Shown: positions 45,473-54,748, counted from the stretch's first letter. The stretch: 64,000 nt of DNA from CAWCKS01 sp963763485 (GCA_963763485.1 CAVXOW010000005.1:1-64000), one strand, 5' to 3'. Notes: generated from the letters alone by a model not told the origin. Numbers and translations are program-made.

Positions 45473-45965
45473 GTGCCAATCGCCATCAGAGCCGCCACCG
45501 TCGCCGATGCCGCAGCGATCCAGCGCATCTATGCGCCGATCGTCGCAGAGACCGCGATCTCATTTGAAGAGGTGCCGCCGACGGTCGAGGAGATGGCCGA
45601 GCGCATTGCTTCGACCCTGCAGACCCATCCGTATCTTGTCGCCGTCGATGGTGGAAAGGTCTGCGGCTACGTCTATGCAAGCGCGCATGCCGGGCGCGCG
45701 GCGTATCGTCATTCGGTCAACACCACGGTCTACATCGCGCCGGAGGCGCGGCGAACTTGGCGTTGGCCGCGCGCTCTATTCCGAGCTGCTGCCGGAACTC
45801 AAGCGGCGCGGCTTCCACGCCGCCTTCGCCGGCATCACATTGCCCAATCCGGGAAGCGTCGCGTTGCACAAGCTGGTCGGCTTCAAGCCGCTCGGCGTCT
45901 ACCGCGAGGTCGGCTTCAAGTTCGGCCGCTGGCACGACGTCGGCTGGTGGCAGCGGCTGCTGTGA
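45473..45965 (+). pseudogene. GNAT acetyltransferase (PAT/MnaT/ArsN-like), frameshift
   Basis: Start at GTG 45473 with ACGGAG upstream; TTG 45470 is an alternative. The first frame gives IAIRAATVADAAAIQRIYAPIV, AISFEEVPPTVEEMAERI and NTTVYIAPEARR. Near 45755 the frame changes and the acetyl-CoA loop follows (GELGVGRALYSELLPELKRRG), ending LHKLVGFKPLGVYREVGFKFGRWHDVGWWQ. Joined, it is about 165 residues, typical of phosphinothricin/methionine sulfoximine N-acetyltransferases. Near ars genes this group includes ArsN-type enzymes that acetylate organoarsenicals, a reasonable but unproved idea here. Confidence 0.85.
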
Positions 45966-45977
45966 CGCTGCCGGCTG

Positions 45978-46115
45978 TCACCACTCCGCATGCACGCGCG
46001 CGGAAAAAATCGAGACCGGGCCGCGGTCGGCGTTATAGGCGGGGTTGGCGACGAATTGATAGTCGAAGGTGGTGACGAGGCCCTTCCGGATCACCCAGGC
46101 GCAGTAGGCCTTCGC
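45978..46115 (-). pseudogene. orphan 3' end of a two-barrel porin gene
   Basis: The minus strand encodes YCAWVIRKGLVTTFDYQF, then ANPAYNADRGPVSIFSARVHAEW and a stop. This matches the last 40-odd residues of the intact porin at 61245-63362 with few changes. Upstream of the match the sequence is unrelated. It is a fragment with the C-terminal beta-signal, not a working gene. Confidence 0.85.
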
Positions 46116-46375
46116 CAATCGGGTGGCCGGCGCTGCTGCGCTCGATTCATCGATTAGGCCTTTGCTCGCTTTGCCAAATGCGCGCGGCAATCCGGCAATG
46201 ATGTAAACTAACGTTTGGTACGAATCGTGACCAAGCCCGAACTGGCGCCTCGATGAAAATCGAGAAAATCATCCGCGCGCGATCTGCCTCGGCGGCGCCG
46301 CACTTGGGGGCTGGCCATATGCAGCCGCATGAATGAGATGTTCCAGCCTGACGGCTTGCGATCGGGAGGTCCGAG

Positions 46376-47039
46376 ATGGTGTTCCGTATCCCGAGTTTCG
46401 CACGTTATGGCGCGATCGGACTCCTGAGTGGTCCTGGTTGCGGGCGTGGTCGTCGTGCCGTTCTCGAAGGGCGTCGTCGAACAGTGGTCACGCAGCGATG
46501 TCGAGTCACGCTCGCGACTGGTCTTCAACGCGGTCCAGAATTCACTCGACCGGGCGATCCAGGACCAGGATTGGAAGCGGCTCGACAGGATCTTCGAGAA
46601 CGTTGCGCTGGATGAGCGAATCCTTGCGGTCGGTCTATGTGACGGATCGGGCAGTTTGATCTCACCGACGAAGCTGATGCCAAAGAGTTTCTCCTGCGAA
46701 AAGGTGGCGCGGACCGAGCAGGAAAGCTTTTCGAGCGTCTTCAGCGGCGGACGGCGAATCCTTATTGCCGCTTTCCCACTGGCCGAAAACGACCACAACA
46801 ACCATCTCGTTCTGCTCACCGATCTCAGTTTCATCGACGCACGATCGGGAGAGGCGGTCGCATACCTGTTTGCATTGCTTGTCGGCTTATCGCTCGTGCT
46901 TGCCGGGGCGACGGCAGCGTTTGCACTGCTCACGGTACGCGGCTGGATGCGGTCGTTGAGACGTGCCGTGGAAGAAGCTCGGTACGGCAGCGCGGGCACC
47001 CCTCCCGCAGCACGCTCATCGTTCGAAGCAGAGATTTAG
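46376..47039 (+). pseudogene. membrane sensor part of trehalose-phosphate synthase, broken
   Basis: ATG at 46376 with GGGAGG six bases upstream. FRIPSFARYGAIGLLS is in the first frame. Near 46427 the frame changes and continues LVAGVVVVPFSKGVVEQW, a periplasmic-type sensor region (RLVFNAVQNSLDRAIQDQDW; LDERILAVGLCD), a second helix (YLFALLVGLSLVLAGATAAFALLTV) and a HAMP-like tail (GWMRSLRRAVEEARYG). It ends at an in-frame TAG (47037-47039) directly before the trehalose-phosphate synthase sequence, with no frame change at that point. Related alphaproteobacterial proteins carry sensor and synthase in one chain. So one frameshift and one nonsense codon disrupt a fusion gene. Confidence 0.75.
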
Positions 47040-47042
47040 AAG

Positions 47043-48623
47043 TTGCTTCGCGAAGCTGATCATTTGTGGACCCAGTCGAGCCAAGTCGACTGGTCACCGA
47101 AAACCTTGCAGGATTTGTTGCGGAACACGCTACCCGACGCCGAAATCATCGCGGTGTCGAATCGCGAGCCGTATATTCACAACCGCTCGCCGAACGGGAT
47201 CGTTGTGCAGAAGCCGGCGAGCGGCTTGGTGTCGGCGCTGGAACCGATCATGCGCTCGTGTGGCGGCGTCTGGATCGCGCACGGCAGCGGCAGCGCCGAC
47301 CAGGAAACGGTCGACAAACACGACCGCATCCGCGTGCCGGAAGCCTCGCCGGCCTACACACTCCGGCGTGTGTGGATCACTGAAGAGGAGCAGGACGGCT
47401 ACTACTACGGGTTCGCGAACGAAGGCCTATGGCCGCTGTGCCACATTGCCTTCGTGAGGCCGTCGTTTCGCGTGGCGGATTGGCGTGTCTATCAGAAGAT
47501 CAATCGACGCTTTGCCGACGCCGTCGTCGCCGAGTCGCACACGGAAAACCCCATAGTGCTCGTGCAGGACTACCACTTTGCGCTGGCGTCCAAGATGATC
47601 CGTGAGCGATTGCCGAAGGCCACAATAGTGCTGTTCTGGCACATTCCCTGGCCGAATGCCGAAACATTTAGCATCTGCCCGTGGAAGCAGGACCTCATCG
47701 AGGGGCTGCTTGGCGGTACGATCATCGGATTTCACACGCAGTTTCACTGCAACAACTTCCTGGAGTGCGTGGATCGGTTCGTCGAGAGCCGGATCGATCG
47801 CGAGACACGGTCGGTGACACTTGCGGGACATGAAACGAAGATCCGGGCTTATCCGATCTCGATCGAGTGGCCACCAAAGGCGTTGGCCGATATCCCCGGC
47901 ACTGAAGAGTGCCGCGAGGAGGTCCGCCAATGGTTTGGGGTCGGGCCCGAGACCGAAATCGCGGTCGGGATCGAGCGCTTCGACTACACCAAGGGGATAC
48001 TTGACCGAATGAAGGCGGTCGATGTCCTGCTGACACGCGATCCCTCGTTGAGAGGACGCTTTGTCTTTATTCAAGCGGCGGCGCCGACCCGTAGCAAGCT
48101 GTCATCGTATGCCAACCTGCAGTCCGAAGCCCAGGCGTTGGCCGTGGCGATCAACGCCCGGCACGGTGACGCCGACTGGTCGCCCGTGCGACTGATCGTG
48201 CGCCATCACGAGCCTGATGAAGTCTTCAAGTTGTTCAGGGCAGCGGATGTCTGCATCGTCGGCAGCCTGCACGACGGCATGAACCTCGTCGCAAAGGAGT
48301 TCGTGGCCTCGCGCGAGGACAATACCGGAGTGCTGGTGCTGTCGAGCTTCACCGGAGCGTCGCGCGAGTTGGCGGAAGCCCTGATAGTCAATCCGTATGA
48401 TCCCGCAGAGATGGCGAGCACGATCGCCCGGGCGCTGCGGATGCCGGTCGACGAGCAGGTCGAACGTATGAAGCAGATGCGACAGCAGGTTCGCGAGAAC
48501 AACGTCTACCGCTGGGCCGGCAAAATGCTGATCGATGCCGCCAGAGATCGCAAGCGACAGCGCATTCTGTCGCTGGCCTCCTCCAAGAGGGTTCCATATC
48601 TCCAAGCGTCCAGCATGAGGTGA
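47043..48623 (+). CDS. otsA: trehalose-6-phosphate synthase domain (GT20)
   Basis: 526 residues from a TTG at 47043; no better start is seen, because in origin this is the C-terminal part of a longer chain. GT20 motifs are complete: VSNREPYIHN, VLVQDYHFALA, FWHIPWPNAETF, VGIERFDYTKGILDRM and SLHDGMNLVAKEF. It makes trehalose-6-phosphate from UDP-glucose and glucose-6-phosphate for osmotic and desiccation tolerance. No OtsB phosphatase gene lies nearby. Whether translation restarts at 47043 after the TAG is unknown. The upstream membrane sensor part would tie activity to an extracytoplasmic signal if the stop is misread or erroneous. Confidence 0.85.
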   Translation: MLREADHLWTQSSQVDWSPKTLQDLLRNTLPDAEIIAVSNREPYIHNRSPNGIVVQKPASGLVSALEPIMRSCGGVWIAHGSGSADQETVDKHDRIRVPEASPAYTLRRVWITEEEQDGYYYGFANEGLWPLCHIAFVRPSFRVADWRVYQKINRRFADAVVAESHTENPIVLVQDYHFALASKMIRERLPKATIVLFWHIPWPNAETFSICPWKQDLIEGLLGGTIIGFHTQFHCNNFLECVDRFVESRIDRETRSVTLAGHETKIRAYPISIEWPPKALADIPGTEECREEVRQWFGVGPETEIAVGIERFDYTKGILDRMKAVDVLLTRDPSLRGRFVFIQAAAPTRSKLSSYANLQSEAQALAVAINARHGDADWSPVRLIVRHHEPDEVFKLFRAADVCIVGSLHDGMNLVAKEFVASREDNTGVLVLSSFTGASRELAEALIVNPYDPAEMASTIARALRMPVDEQVERMKQMRQQVRENNVYRWAGKMLIDAARDRKRQRILSLASSKRVPYLQASSMR

Positions 48624-49080
48624 GCGGCCTTCTGCCGCATGGCATATCGAACAGATCCGAATGCTGCAACGACCGCGACGCCGGCAAATCGTCCAACCGA
48701 GTGCTCAAGAAATGACGCGTAAATGCGGAGCTGAGCGGTACGCCGTCGGCAACAGCACCGTTGTAACGACTGTCGTTTGGTAAATTCGTAGAGTTACCGA
48801 AGCAACATCGCTCGTCGAACTACGTGAACTGTACGCAACGTACCGAGAGTGAAATGGCAATCCATGGCGCGTCCGGCAAAGCTCACGGTGCGATCAAGGG
48901 ATGCCCCCCAGCATCGCACGCCTTCAAGGCGGCTCTACAAAGTAGCTCGCGCTCTGCGGGTCGAACCGGGGAGCGCGAGCGACGGGGTGGTTCTTCATTG
49001 GGGCGAGGGCGGGTGCACTTTTCTTGAATACGCATGCTGCAACTCAAGACACATCCGCAAAGGCAAACTTGGAGGTTAGA
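48624..49080. other. long leader region of the porin gene
   Basis: 457 bases without a convincing gene. Long leaders are usual for highly expressed porins. I see no clear -35/-10 pair, though 48760-48800 is relatively AT-rich. GGAGG at about 49073 is the porin ribosome-binding site. Confidence 0.45.
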
Positions 49081-50610
49081 ATGAAGATGGTTAAGAGCCT
49101 TCTCCTGGCTTCGGCGGCGGGTCTCGTCGCAACGGCCGGAGCGCAGGCAGCCGATCTTCCCGTGAAGGCCAAGGCGGTCGAATACGTGAAGATCTGCTCC
49201 CTGTACGGTATCGGGTTCTACTATATTCCCGGCACCGACACCTGCATTCGGATCGGCGGTCACCTTCGTTCCGAATATTCGTTCTGGGCGGGCGGTACAG
49301 GAATTCAGAGCTGGGCCGGCAACCAGGGCAACAACGATCGCGCAGAGGACTACTGGTACAATCGTCAACGCGTGTTCATGCACACTGACGTGCGCACCCA
49401 GACCGAGTACGGCACACTCCGTGCTTACTCTGTGATCCGTTGGGAGTTTGCGACCACGGGCGGTAACGCCTTCGGTCAGCAAGCTGGCAACCTCGGACCG
49501 GTGCAGACGATGGGCGTCGACATCGGGTTCATCCAGTGGGGTGGCTTCCTGATCGGTCGTGCGCCTGACTCGGCGTTCACGCTCCCCTGGAACTACGCCT
49601 CGTTCTATGGCCCGAGCGTCAACTTGGGTACGTCGGACTGGGCCGGTGGCCGCTTCCTGACGCAGTACACCTACCAGTTCGGCAATGGCGTGTCCGGCAC
49701 GCTGTCGATCGAAGAGTCGAAGCCGTACCTCGCCCAAGGTGGCGATCGTGCGATCTTCAATGGCAGCAACGCCGCTCTGCCGCTCGGCAATCCCGGTTCG
49801 TCAACATCCACCTACAACTCGGGTGGCGGTCAACGCGTTCCTGACATCGTCGGCCAGCTCCGCGTCGATCAATCCTGGGGTACTTTCCAGGTTGCCGCCG
49901 CGGCGCACATGAACCATGCGCTGTACTACGGTGCTCTTGAGACCAGTGGCAATCCCGCCGACAAGTGGGGTGGCGCAGGTACCGCTGGCATCAAGATCAA
50001 CCTTCCGTGGGGAACGGGTGACTTCGTCGCTCTCGGTGGCGCCTATGCCGTCGGTGCGTCGGGCTACACCTATAACGAAGGCGGTGGTCTGACGAGCGAC
50101 CCGGGCATGTTCGCCTACAGCAGTGCGCCGGCTGGCACCTACCAGACCCTGGACTTCGGTTACCTGTTCGACTCCGTTTACGCGAACGGCGGTCAGTTGC
50201 AGTTGACCACCACGTACGGCGGCAACATCGCCCTCTGGCACAACTGGAGCCCGCAGTGGGCGTCCAGCTTGAACGCCGGCTACGTCAAGTGGCACTACGG
50301 TGCAGTAGCAAATAACATCATTTGCACGGCGCCGATGTCTGGCGGCGGCACGCTGGCGGGGCGTCTCGGCGCGGGTCTCGCAGGCTGCAACAACGACTAC
50401 CAGATCTGGACCCTTGGTTCCCGGACTGTGTGGACCCCGGTGAAGGACTTCGTGATCGGTGCGGAAGTTGTGGCCTCGTTCCATCACTCTGCGAATAACG
50501 GCCAGACCTACACCAGCCCGGTCAACATTGGCTTCAAGCCGGCGACGGTCTACTTCCTGAAGGACAACGCCTACGTCGGCGGTCTGTTCTCGGTCCGTCG
50601 TTACTTCTGA
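49081..50610 (+). CDS. Porin_2 family outer-membrane porin
   Basis: 509 residues. The signal peptide (KSLLLASAAGLVATAGAQA) is followed by ADLPVKAK. The rhizobial plug segment CSLYGIGFYYIPGTDTCIRIGGHLRSE has its conserved Cys pair; alternating beta strands and an aromatic C-terminal residue (GGLFSVRRYF) follow. A trimeric 16-strand general porin is expected. Compared with other rhizobial porins it is long, with extra Gly/Ser/Asn-rich loops (about 220-260). GGAGG sits before the ATG and a strong terminator follows at 50651, so it is a single-gene unit. Codon use looks optimised and GC slightly lower than its neighbours, consistent with high expression. Intact. Confidence 0.95.
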   Translation: MKMVKSLLLASAAGLVATAGAQAADLPVKAKAVEYVKICSLYGIGFYYIPGTDTCIRIGGHLRSEYSFWAGGTGIQSWAGNQGNNDRAEDYWYNRQRVFMHTDVRTQTEYGTLRAYSVIRWEFATTGGNAFGQQAGNLGPVQTMGVDIGFIQWGGFLIGRAPDSAFTLPWNYASFYGPSVNLGTSDWAGGRFLTQYTYQFGNGVSGTLSIEESKPYLAQGGDRAIFNGSNAALPLGNPGSSTSTYNSGGGQRVPDIVGQLRVDQSWGTFQVAAAAHMNHALYYGALETSGNPADKWGGAGTAGIKINLPWGTGDFVALGGAYAVGASGYTYNEGGGLTSDPGMFAYSSAPAGTYQTLDFGYLFDSVYANGGQLQLTTTYGGNIALWHNWSPQWASSLNAGYVKWHYGAVANNIICTAPMSGGGTLAGRLGAGLAGCNNDYQIWTLGSRTVWTPVKDFVIGAEVVASFHHSANNGQTYTSPVNIGFKPATVYFLKDNAYVGGLFSVRRYF

Positions 50611-50650
50611 TCAGTCGGTCCGGAGGGGGCTAGACGCTCTGAAGAGCGAA

Positions 50651-50677
50651 CCCCGGCGGGAAACCGCCGGGGTTTTT
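50651..50677 (+). terminator. intrinsic terminator of the porin gene
   Basis: Nine-pair GC stem CCCCGGCGG / CCGCCGGGG (50651-50659 with 50664-50672), GAAA tetraloop, then TTTTT at 50673-50677. Textbook structure 41 bases after the porin stop. Confidence 0.95.
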
Positions 50678-50767
50678 CCGTGGCCGATTGCTCTTGCCAA
50701 AGACGTGACACGCTGCGCGGGTCAGATTCCGGGCAGGCGGCGGCGCAAACGGCTCGAACTCAGCAAG

Positions 50768-51487
50768 CTATGTGATGTCACTGATGGTCTTGTAGCAGCC
50801 ACAAGATCGAGACTGCAGCAGGTTGCGATTGCGAATGCGGATCGCGCCGCGCGAACGCGCCAGGATCCCGTCTGCATCCAGGCGTGAAAGGACCTGCGTG
50901 ACGCCAGCACGTCGTGCGTTGAGGAGCCCACCAAGCAGATCATGCGTCACGGGCAAAACGTCTGTCTGGGCATAGTCCTGCGCCAGCAATAGCCATCTCG
51001 CCAGCTTCTGTTCCGTATTGTGTTTCGCATTGCACAGTGCCGTGTGCGACTGCTTCAAGAGGAGTGATCGGAAGTACTTCATTAAATGTTCGTGGATCGA
51101 GGGTCGCGCCTTGATCGCCGATGCCATGTCATTCGAACTGATCCGCAACGCCAGCCCGGTGACCTGCACGCAGGCTCGTTGTACCGTTGGGCCGCCGCCC
51201 AGGACCGCGGCAATTCCGACCAGCCCGTCATTGCCGATCGTCAAGATTTCAATCGCGCTGTCCGTGTTGGTCCGCGCCACGATGGAGATTACGCCGCTCT
51301 CGATGAAATAGATGCGGTCTGCGATCCTGTTGATGTCCTGAATAATGGTCCCCTTCTTGAGCTCGATCGGCTCAAGATAGTCCTGCAGCGCTTCGAAATC
51401 TTCGGGCGGCATCGTTTCGAGCAGACGATTGCGCACCGCTCTCGCGTTGGCCGCGTCCTTGTGGACCCAGGCGTCCGTCTGCAGCAT
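50768..51487 (-). CDS. Crp/Fnr-family regulator
   Basis: 239 residues from the ATG at 51487, with GGGGGGA upstream. A cyclic-nucleotide-like sensor barrel (LKKGTIIQDINRIADRIYFIESGVISIV) and a C-terminal winged helix (DVLPVTHDLLGGLLNARRAGVTQVLSRLDADGILA). No N-terminal Cys cluster, so it is not an oxygen-sensing FNR. The barrel lacks a clear cAMP-binding RxxR, so the ligand is unknown; this type is frequent and multi-copy in Bradyrhizobium. It faces the porin gene tail to tail. Intact. Confidence 0.9.
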   Translation of the reverse strand: MLQTDAWVHKDAANARAVRNRLLETMPPEDFEALQDYLEPIELKKGTIIQDINRIADRIYFIESGVISIVARTNTDSAIEILTIGNDGLVGIAAVLGGGPTVQRACVQVTGLALRISSNDMASAIKARPSIHEHLMKYFRSLLLKQSHTALCNAKHNTEQKLARWLLLAQDYAQTDVLPVTHDLLGGLLNARRAGVTQVLSRLDADGILARSRGAIRIRNRNLLQSRSCGCYKTISDIT

Positions 51488-51901
51488 CTCGTTGTCCCCC
51501 CAAGCGATCAAAAGGCCTTTTCAGAGGCTGCGGCCCACCGTTTCTTCTCGATCTTTCACAGCGCAAATGACGCTGCCGGGGCGCTCGACCAAAGGATCGT
51601 GCAGCCCGAGTCGGGTCGGCTGCTCATTGACGTAAATGTGATGAGAAGGGGCAAATCATGTCAACGCATTGCGGCTGCGACAAAATATCTGCAGTCGACG
51701 CGGACTTGCTTGCTGAACGAAAAGTGTGTCGTGAGAACATCGTCAAATTTACATTCGCGGCGAAATGATCGGGCAACCCGACGTGAAAGCCGTTCCTCAC
51801 TCACGTCGCGCGAGCACCTCTCGCTGCGATTGAGCCGGTTTTCGCTGACAATCGCCCAAAGGTCAGGAGCCGCGAAAGGTATGCGAAAGGTTCTGCGTCG
51901 C
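51488..51901. other. no gene seen
   Basis: 414 bases upstream of the Crp/Fnr gene. Frames are short and without protein character. It presumably includes the promoter of the minus-strand regulator; no clear boxes are seen. Confidence 0.4.
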
Positions 51902-52396
51902 TCAAAACAAAGGAGCTCCAGAGTAGCAAGTCGAATTTACTGCGAAGGTAGGCCCTTGCGAGGGCGATGCTACACAACGCCGCAGCAGCAGCGCAAAGGC
52001 TGTAACGACGAGTGCGAGGTTCAACGATCTCTTCTGAAATCGGAAGCCGTCCGAAAATGCGCGTATGTCGCGGGACTTGGTGTGTATCAGGTTTGTCATC
52101 GGGACTAGGAGGCTCCGATAGGCAGCCTCCAGACGATCCACTTGTTGGCTCAGCGCTTCGGAGCAGTCGTAGGCGTAAAGGTCGTCCACGCTTTTCAGGA
52201 AACCATCCGCGCACAGCTTATCGAGGGCTTGGGCAATTTCCGCATCAGGCGCGTACAGGCGCGTGGCTATGGCCGTGACATCCCAGCGTTCCCTCGGGTG
52301 AGCTCGCAAAAGAAGCAACGCCTCCAACTGTGCGACAGAATCAATGTGGTGCTGGATGAGTTCCCGTATATCGTCGGGTACCAACTCATGCGGCAT
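51902..52396 (-). CDS. winged-helix-like hypothetical protein
   Basis: 164 residues. The first 75 (VPDDIRELIQHHIDSVAQLEALLLLRAHPRERWDVTAIATRLYAP, DKLCADGFLKSVDDLYAYD) have the layout of a winged-helix domain with a wing strand. A helical linker (QVDRLEAAYRSLLVPMTNLIH) and a C-terminal hydrophobic helix follow, after which the last 25 residues look atypical, so a late frameshift is possible. Function unknown; possibly a membrane-tethered regulator. It starts 50 bases downstream of the monooxygenase stop. Confidence 0.6.
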   Translation of the reverse strand: MPHELVPDDIRELIQHHIDSVAQLEALLLLRAHPRERWDVTAIATRLYAPDAEIAQALDKLCADGFLKSVDDLYAYDCSEALSQQVDRLEAAYRSLLVPMTNLIHTKSRDIRAFSDGFRFQKRSLNLALVVTAFALLLRRCVASPSQGPTFAVNSTCYSGAPLF

Positions 52397-52445
52397 TGCG
52401 CCCCCGTCTGGCCCGAAACGCGGCGTTGCGACTCCCGCTGTTGTT

Positions 52446-53723
52446 TCAAGACGTCCATTGCGGCAGTTCTATCCTGTCGACGATGTCGCGACCGACAACC
52501 AATCGGGCGATGCCGGGAACTCCAAGCGCACGCACAACGAGGTTGCGAAACCCTACTCCGAGCTTAGTCCTTGGCGCGAACGCTGAGGCAAACCGTTCGG
52601 CGGCACGTTGTTTTCTTTCTATGAATGCTCGCAACCTTGCCTCGTAGGCGGCGAATGCTTTTCGGTGGTCATTGCCGGTTCTGGTCAGTTCGCGTGCCAG
52701 CACATAAGCCGAGATCATCGCAAGCGCGGAGCCCTGCCCGGCAAGCAGGGAGACGCAGAAAGCCGCATCGCCGATCAGGGCCACGCGCCCTCTGCTCCAG
52801 CGGGGCATCCTGATCTGGCTGACTTTATCAAAGTACAGATCGTCCGCTTGGTCGAGCGCTTCGAGGATTTTCTGGCATTCCCAACCACACTCTGCATATT
52901 GTCGCCGCAGCGCCTGTTTCTGCAAACCGGAAGTCCCCACAGGTAAATCTTCGTCAGTCGCGAAGATAAACAGGAACAGCGTTTGGTTGTCACGCAATGT
53001 GACGCGGCCGATCATTTGCCCAGGCCGGTTGTGCATCACGTACACGTCGTCGTCACGCGGCCGATAGCCGGTGACCTCGCAAGCCGCGACCGCGTAGCCT
53101 AGTGGTCTTTCAAACCGGTCTTGCGGCCCAAAGGCGAGCCTGCAAATCCCGGAATGCAGGCCGTCGGCACCGATCACGATGTCAAACTGCCGAGCGCCGC
53201 CATTCTTGAACTTGACCCTGACGCGATCGGCTTCCTCGCGGAGATCAACGACCTCATCGTCAAAAAGAACCTCCGTAGTTTGTTCTGTTCGCTCGAACAG
53301 CAGTCGCGAAAGCTCGCTGCGGGGCAGGGTCACGTAGCGCCCGTTTGTCAGCGCATCGAACACGCTCACGCCGAATCCGGAAATTCGGCGGCCTCGCGTA
53401 TCAACGATACGCAGTTCACGCATGTGGTACCCCACGCGCTCGATGTTATCGATCAATCCCATGCGTTCGGCGATGTCGTAGCCGTGCCCCCAAAAGTCGA
53501 TTACATATCCCCCCGATCGCAGGGCCGGCGCACGCTCGACAATGGTCGGCTCGAATCCGGCCTCGGCCAGCCAGAATGCGAGCGTCGGTCCGGCTACTCC
53601 CGCACCTGATATCAATACGGATCTTTGCGCATCGCTCAGAAAATAAACGTTGTGTGGATTTAAACAACGCTTCAGTTGCACCGATGAAGCGAACTGCAAC
53701 GTCGATTGTAATCCGGATCGCAC
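52446..53723 (-). CDS. FAD-dependent monooxygenase (PHBH/TetX-like)
   Basis: The Rossmann motif SVLISGAGVAGPTLAFWLAEAGFEP is followed by RSGGYVIDFWG, the mid motif GADGLHSGICRLAFG and the second FAD motif RVALIGDAAFCVSLLAGQGSALAM. It hydroxylates an aromatic or polycyclic substrate with NAD(P)H and O2. The in-frame start (GTG 53723) gives an odd 35-residue leader. An ATG at 53633 would give MRKRSVLISGAG if one A were added to the AAA run just inside it, so the true start may be there and the sequence one base short. The upstream palindrome at 53859 may be its operator. Confidence 0.82.
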   Translation of the reverse strand: MRSGLQSTLQFASSVQLKRCLNPHNVYFLSDAQRSVLISGAGVAGPTLAFWLAEAGFEPTIVERAPALRSGGYVIDFWGHGYDIAERMGLIDNIERVGYHMRELRIVDTRGRRISGFGVSVFDALTNGRYVTLPRSELSRLLFERTEQTTEVLFDDEVVDLREEADRVRVKFKNGGARQFDIVIGADGLHSGICRLAFGPQDRFERPLGYAVAACEVTGYRPRDDDVYVMHNRPGQMIGRVTLRDNQTLFLFIFATDEDLPVGTSGLQKQALRRQYAECGWECQKILEALDQADDLYFDKVSQIRMPRWSRGRVALIGDAAFCVSLLAGQGSALAMISAYVLARELTRTGNDHRKAFAAYEARLRAFIERKQRAAERFASAFAPRTKLGVGFRNLVVRALGVPGIARLVVGRDIVDRIELPQWTS

Positions 53724-53858
53724 TATTATGCGTCGCGCCGTCTGAGAGTGTCACTGACTTAACGCGCCCACCGGAGCTGCGAAACCCGGATCGACGATAC
53801 TGTCGTCACCATCCGAAGTCTAGATTTTGACGCAGGTGGTGTCTGTCAAGCGCAAGTC

Positions 53859-53877
53859 TTTGTACGAAACGTACAAA
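53859..53877. promoter_or_regulatory. perfect inverted repeat, TetR-like operator
   Basis: TTTGTACG AAA CGTACAAA, eight-base arms. On the minus strand a TTGACA lies just downstream at 53849-53844, so the palindrome sits immediately before the promoter of the FAD monooxygenase gene. The pattern fits TetR/AcrR-type operators, but no such regulator gene is in the window. Confidence 0.5.
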
Positions 53878-53929
53878 ATAATTGGCCACCCGGTTCGGCT
53901 GGTGGCAGCGACTGCTCTGACAGTGGCTC

Positions 53930-53978
53930 TCACCACTCCGCATGCACGCGCGCGGAGAAGATCGAGACCAGGCCGCGG
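53930..53978 (-). pseudogene. second orphan 3' end of the two-barrel porin
   Basis: The minus strand reads GLVSIFSARVHAEW and a stop, almost identical to the last codons of the porin at 61245 and the fragment at 45978. Only about 48 bases match. It lies 42 bases downstream of the stop of no porin gene; the flanks are unrelated. Confidence 0.8.
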
Positions 53979-54019
53979 TGTAACGTTGGGGCTCGTTTCG
54001 GCGACAATGGTGTTGCGTT

Positions 54020-54748
54020 CTACTGCCGTTCGAACGCGACTGGCGCGCTGAATGCTTCTTGCTCGTCCGGCTTCGCTGCGGGGAACGGCGGGAACGGATT
54101 GGCTCTGCTGATGATCTCCAGTGCCTCGCGATCCAGCGCCGCGTTTCCGGACGACCTCTCAAGCCTGCTGCTCAGCACGCGACCGTCCCGGTCAAGCACG
54201 AATCCGACCCACGCCTTGCCTGATCCGTACCGTGCCGCTGCCGCGGTGCGAGTGAACCTCCGCAAGTGACCGCTGACCAGGGCGTTGTAAGCCTTCGACG
54301 CGGCAACGCTCGCAACCTGCAGCGCTTCGTTGTTCGGTCCCGCCGCGCGGGCCTCCTGCGCCTGGCGCTGCTCGACCAGCTTTTCCTCGTGTTTGGCCTG
54401 CTCGACTGGCTTCGGCAGCGTCACCTCGGCCGGTTGCGGCGGCGGTGGCATCAGTTCCTCGATCGGCTCAATCGGCTTGTCCACCTTTGGTGGTTCGGGC
54501 GGTAGTGCGTCGACCTGCTCCTGCGGCATGCCGATGGCTTTGTCGTCCTCGGTTGCCTGCGTCGTGGTTTCGATCGGTGCAAAGGTGATCGCAATGGCGG
54601 GAAGGATGTTCGGCGCCGGCGGCGACCGCAGATACCAGAACGCGATAGTCGCGATGACAGCCGCATGGGCCAGCACCATTGCGAGCGCAGCAAATGCCCA
54701 GCGCGTCAGACCGCGCTGTTCGGGAAAATGCAGCGCGAGCGCGTTCAT
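54020..54748 (-). CDS. TonB energy transducer
   Basis: 242 residues: one N-terminal inner-membrane helix (WAFAALAMVLAHAAVIATIAFWYL) with the conserved His, a Pro/Glu/Lys-rich periplasmic spacer (PPEPPKVDKPIEPIEEL, PPPPQPAEV), and a C-terminal TonB domain (GKAWVGFVLDRDGRVLSSRLERSSGNAALDREALEIISRANPFPPFP). It links proton-motive force to the outer-membrane receptor. Its start overlaps the exbD stop (ATGA). It is the last gene of the metal-uptake set. Intact. Confidence 0.93.
   Translation of the reverse strand: MNALALHFPEQRGLTRWAFAALAMVLAHAAVIATIAFWYLRSPPAPNILPAIAITFAPIETTTQATEDDKAIGMPQEQVDALPPEPPKVDKPIEPIEELMPPPPQPAEVTLPKPVEQAKHEEKLVEQRQAQEARAAGPNNEALQVASVAASKAYNALVSGHLRRFTRTAAAARYGSGKAWVGFVLDRDGRVLSSRLERSSGNAALDREALEIISRANPFPPFPAAKPDEQEAFSAPVAFERQ

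Noticed and set aside
48824..49079. Two short plus-strand frames upstream of the porin
   Set aside because: Lie in the porin leader, overlap each other and lack protein character.
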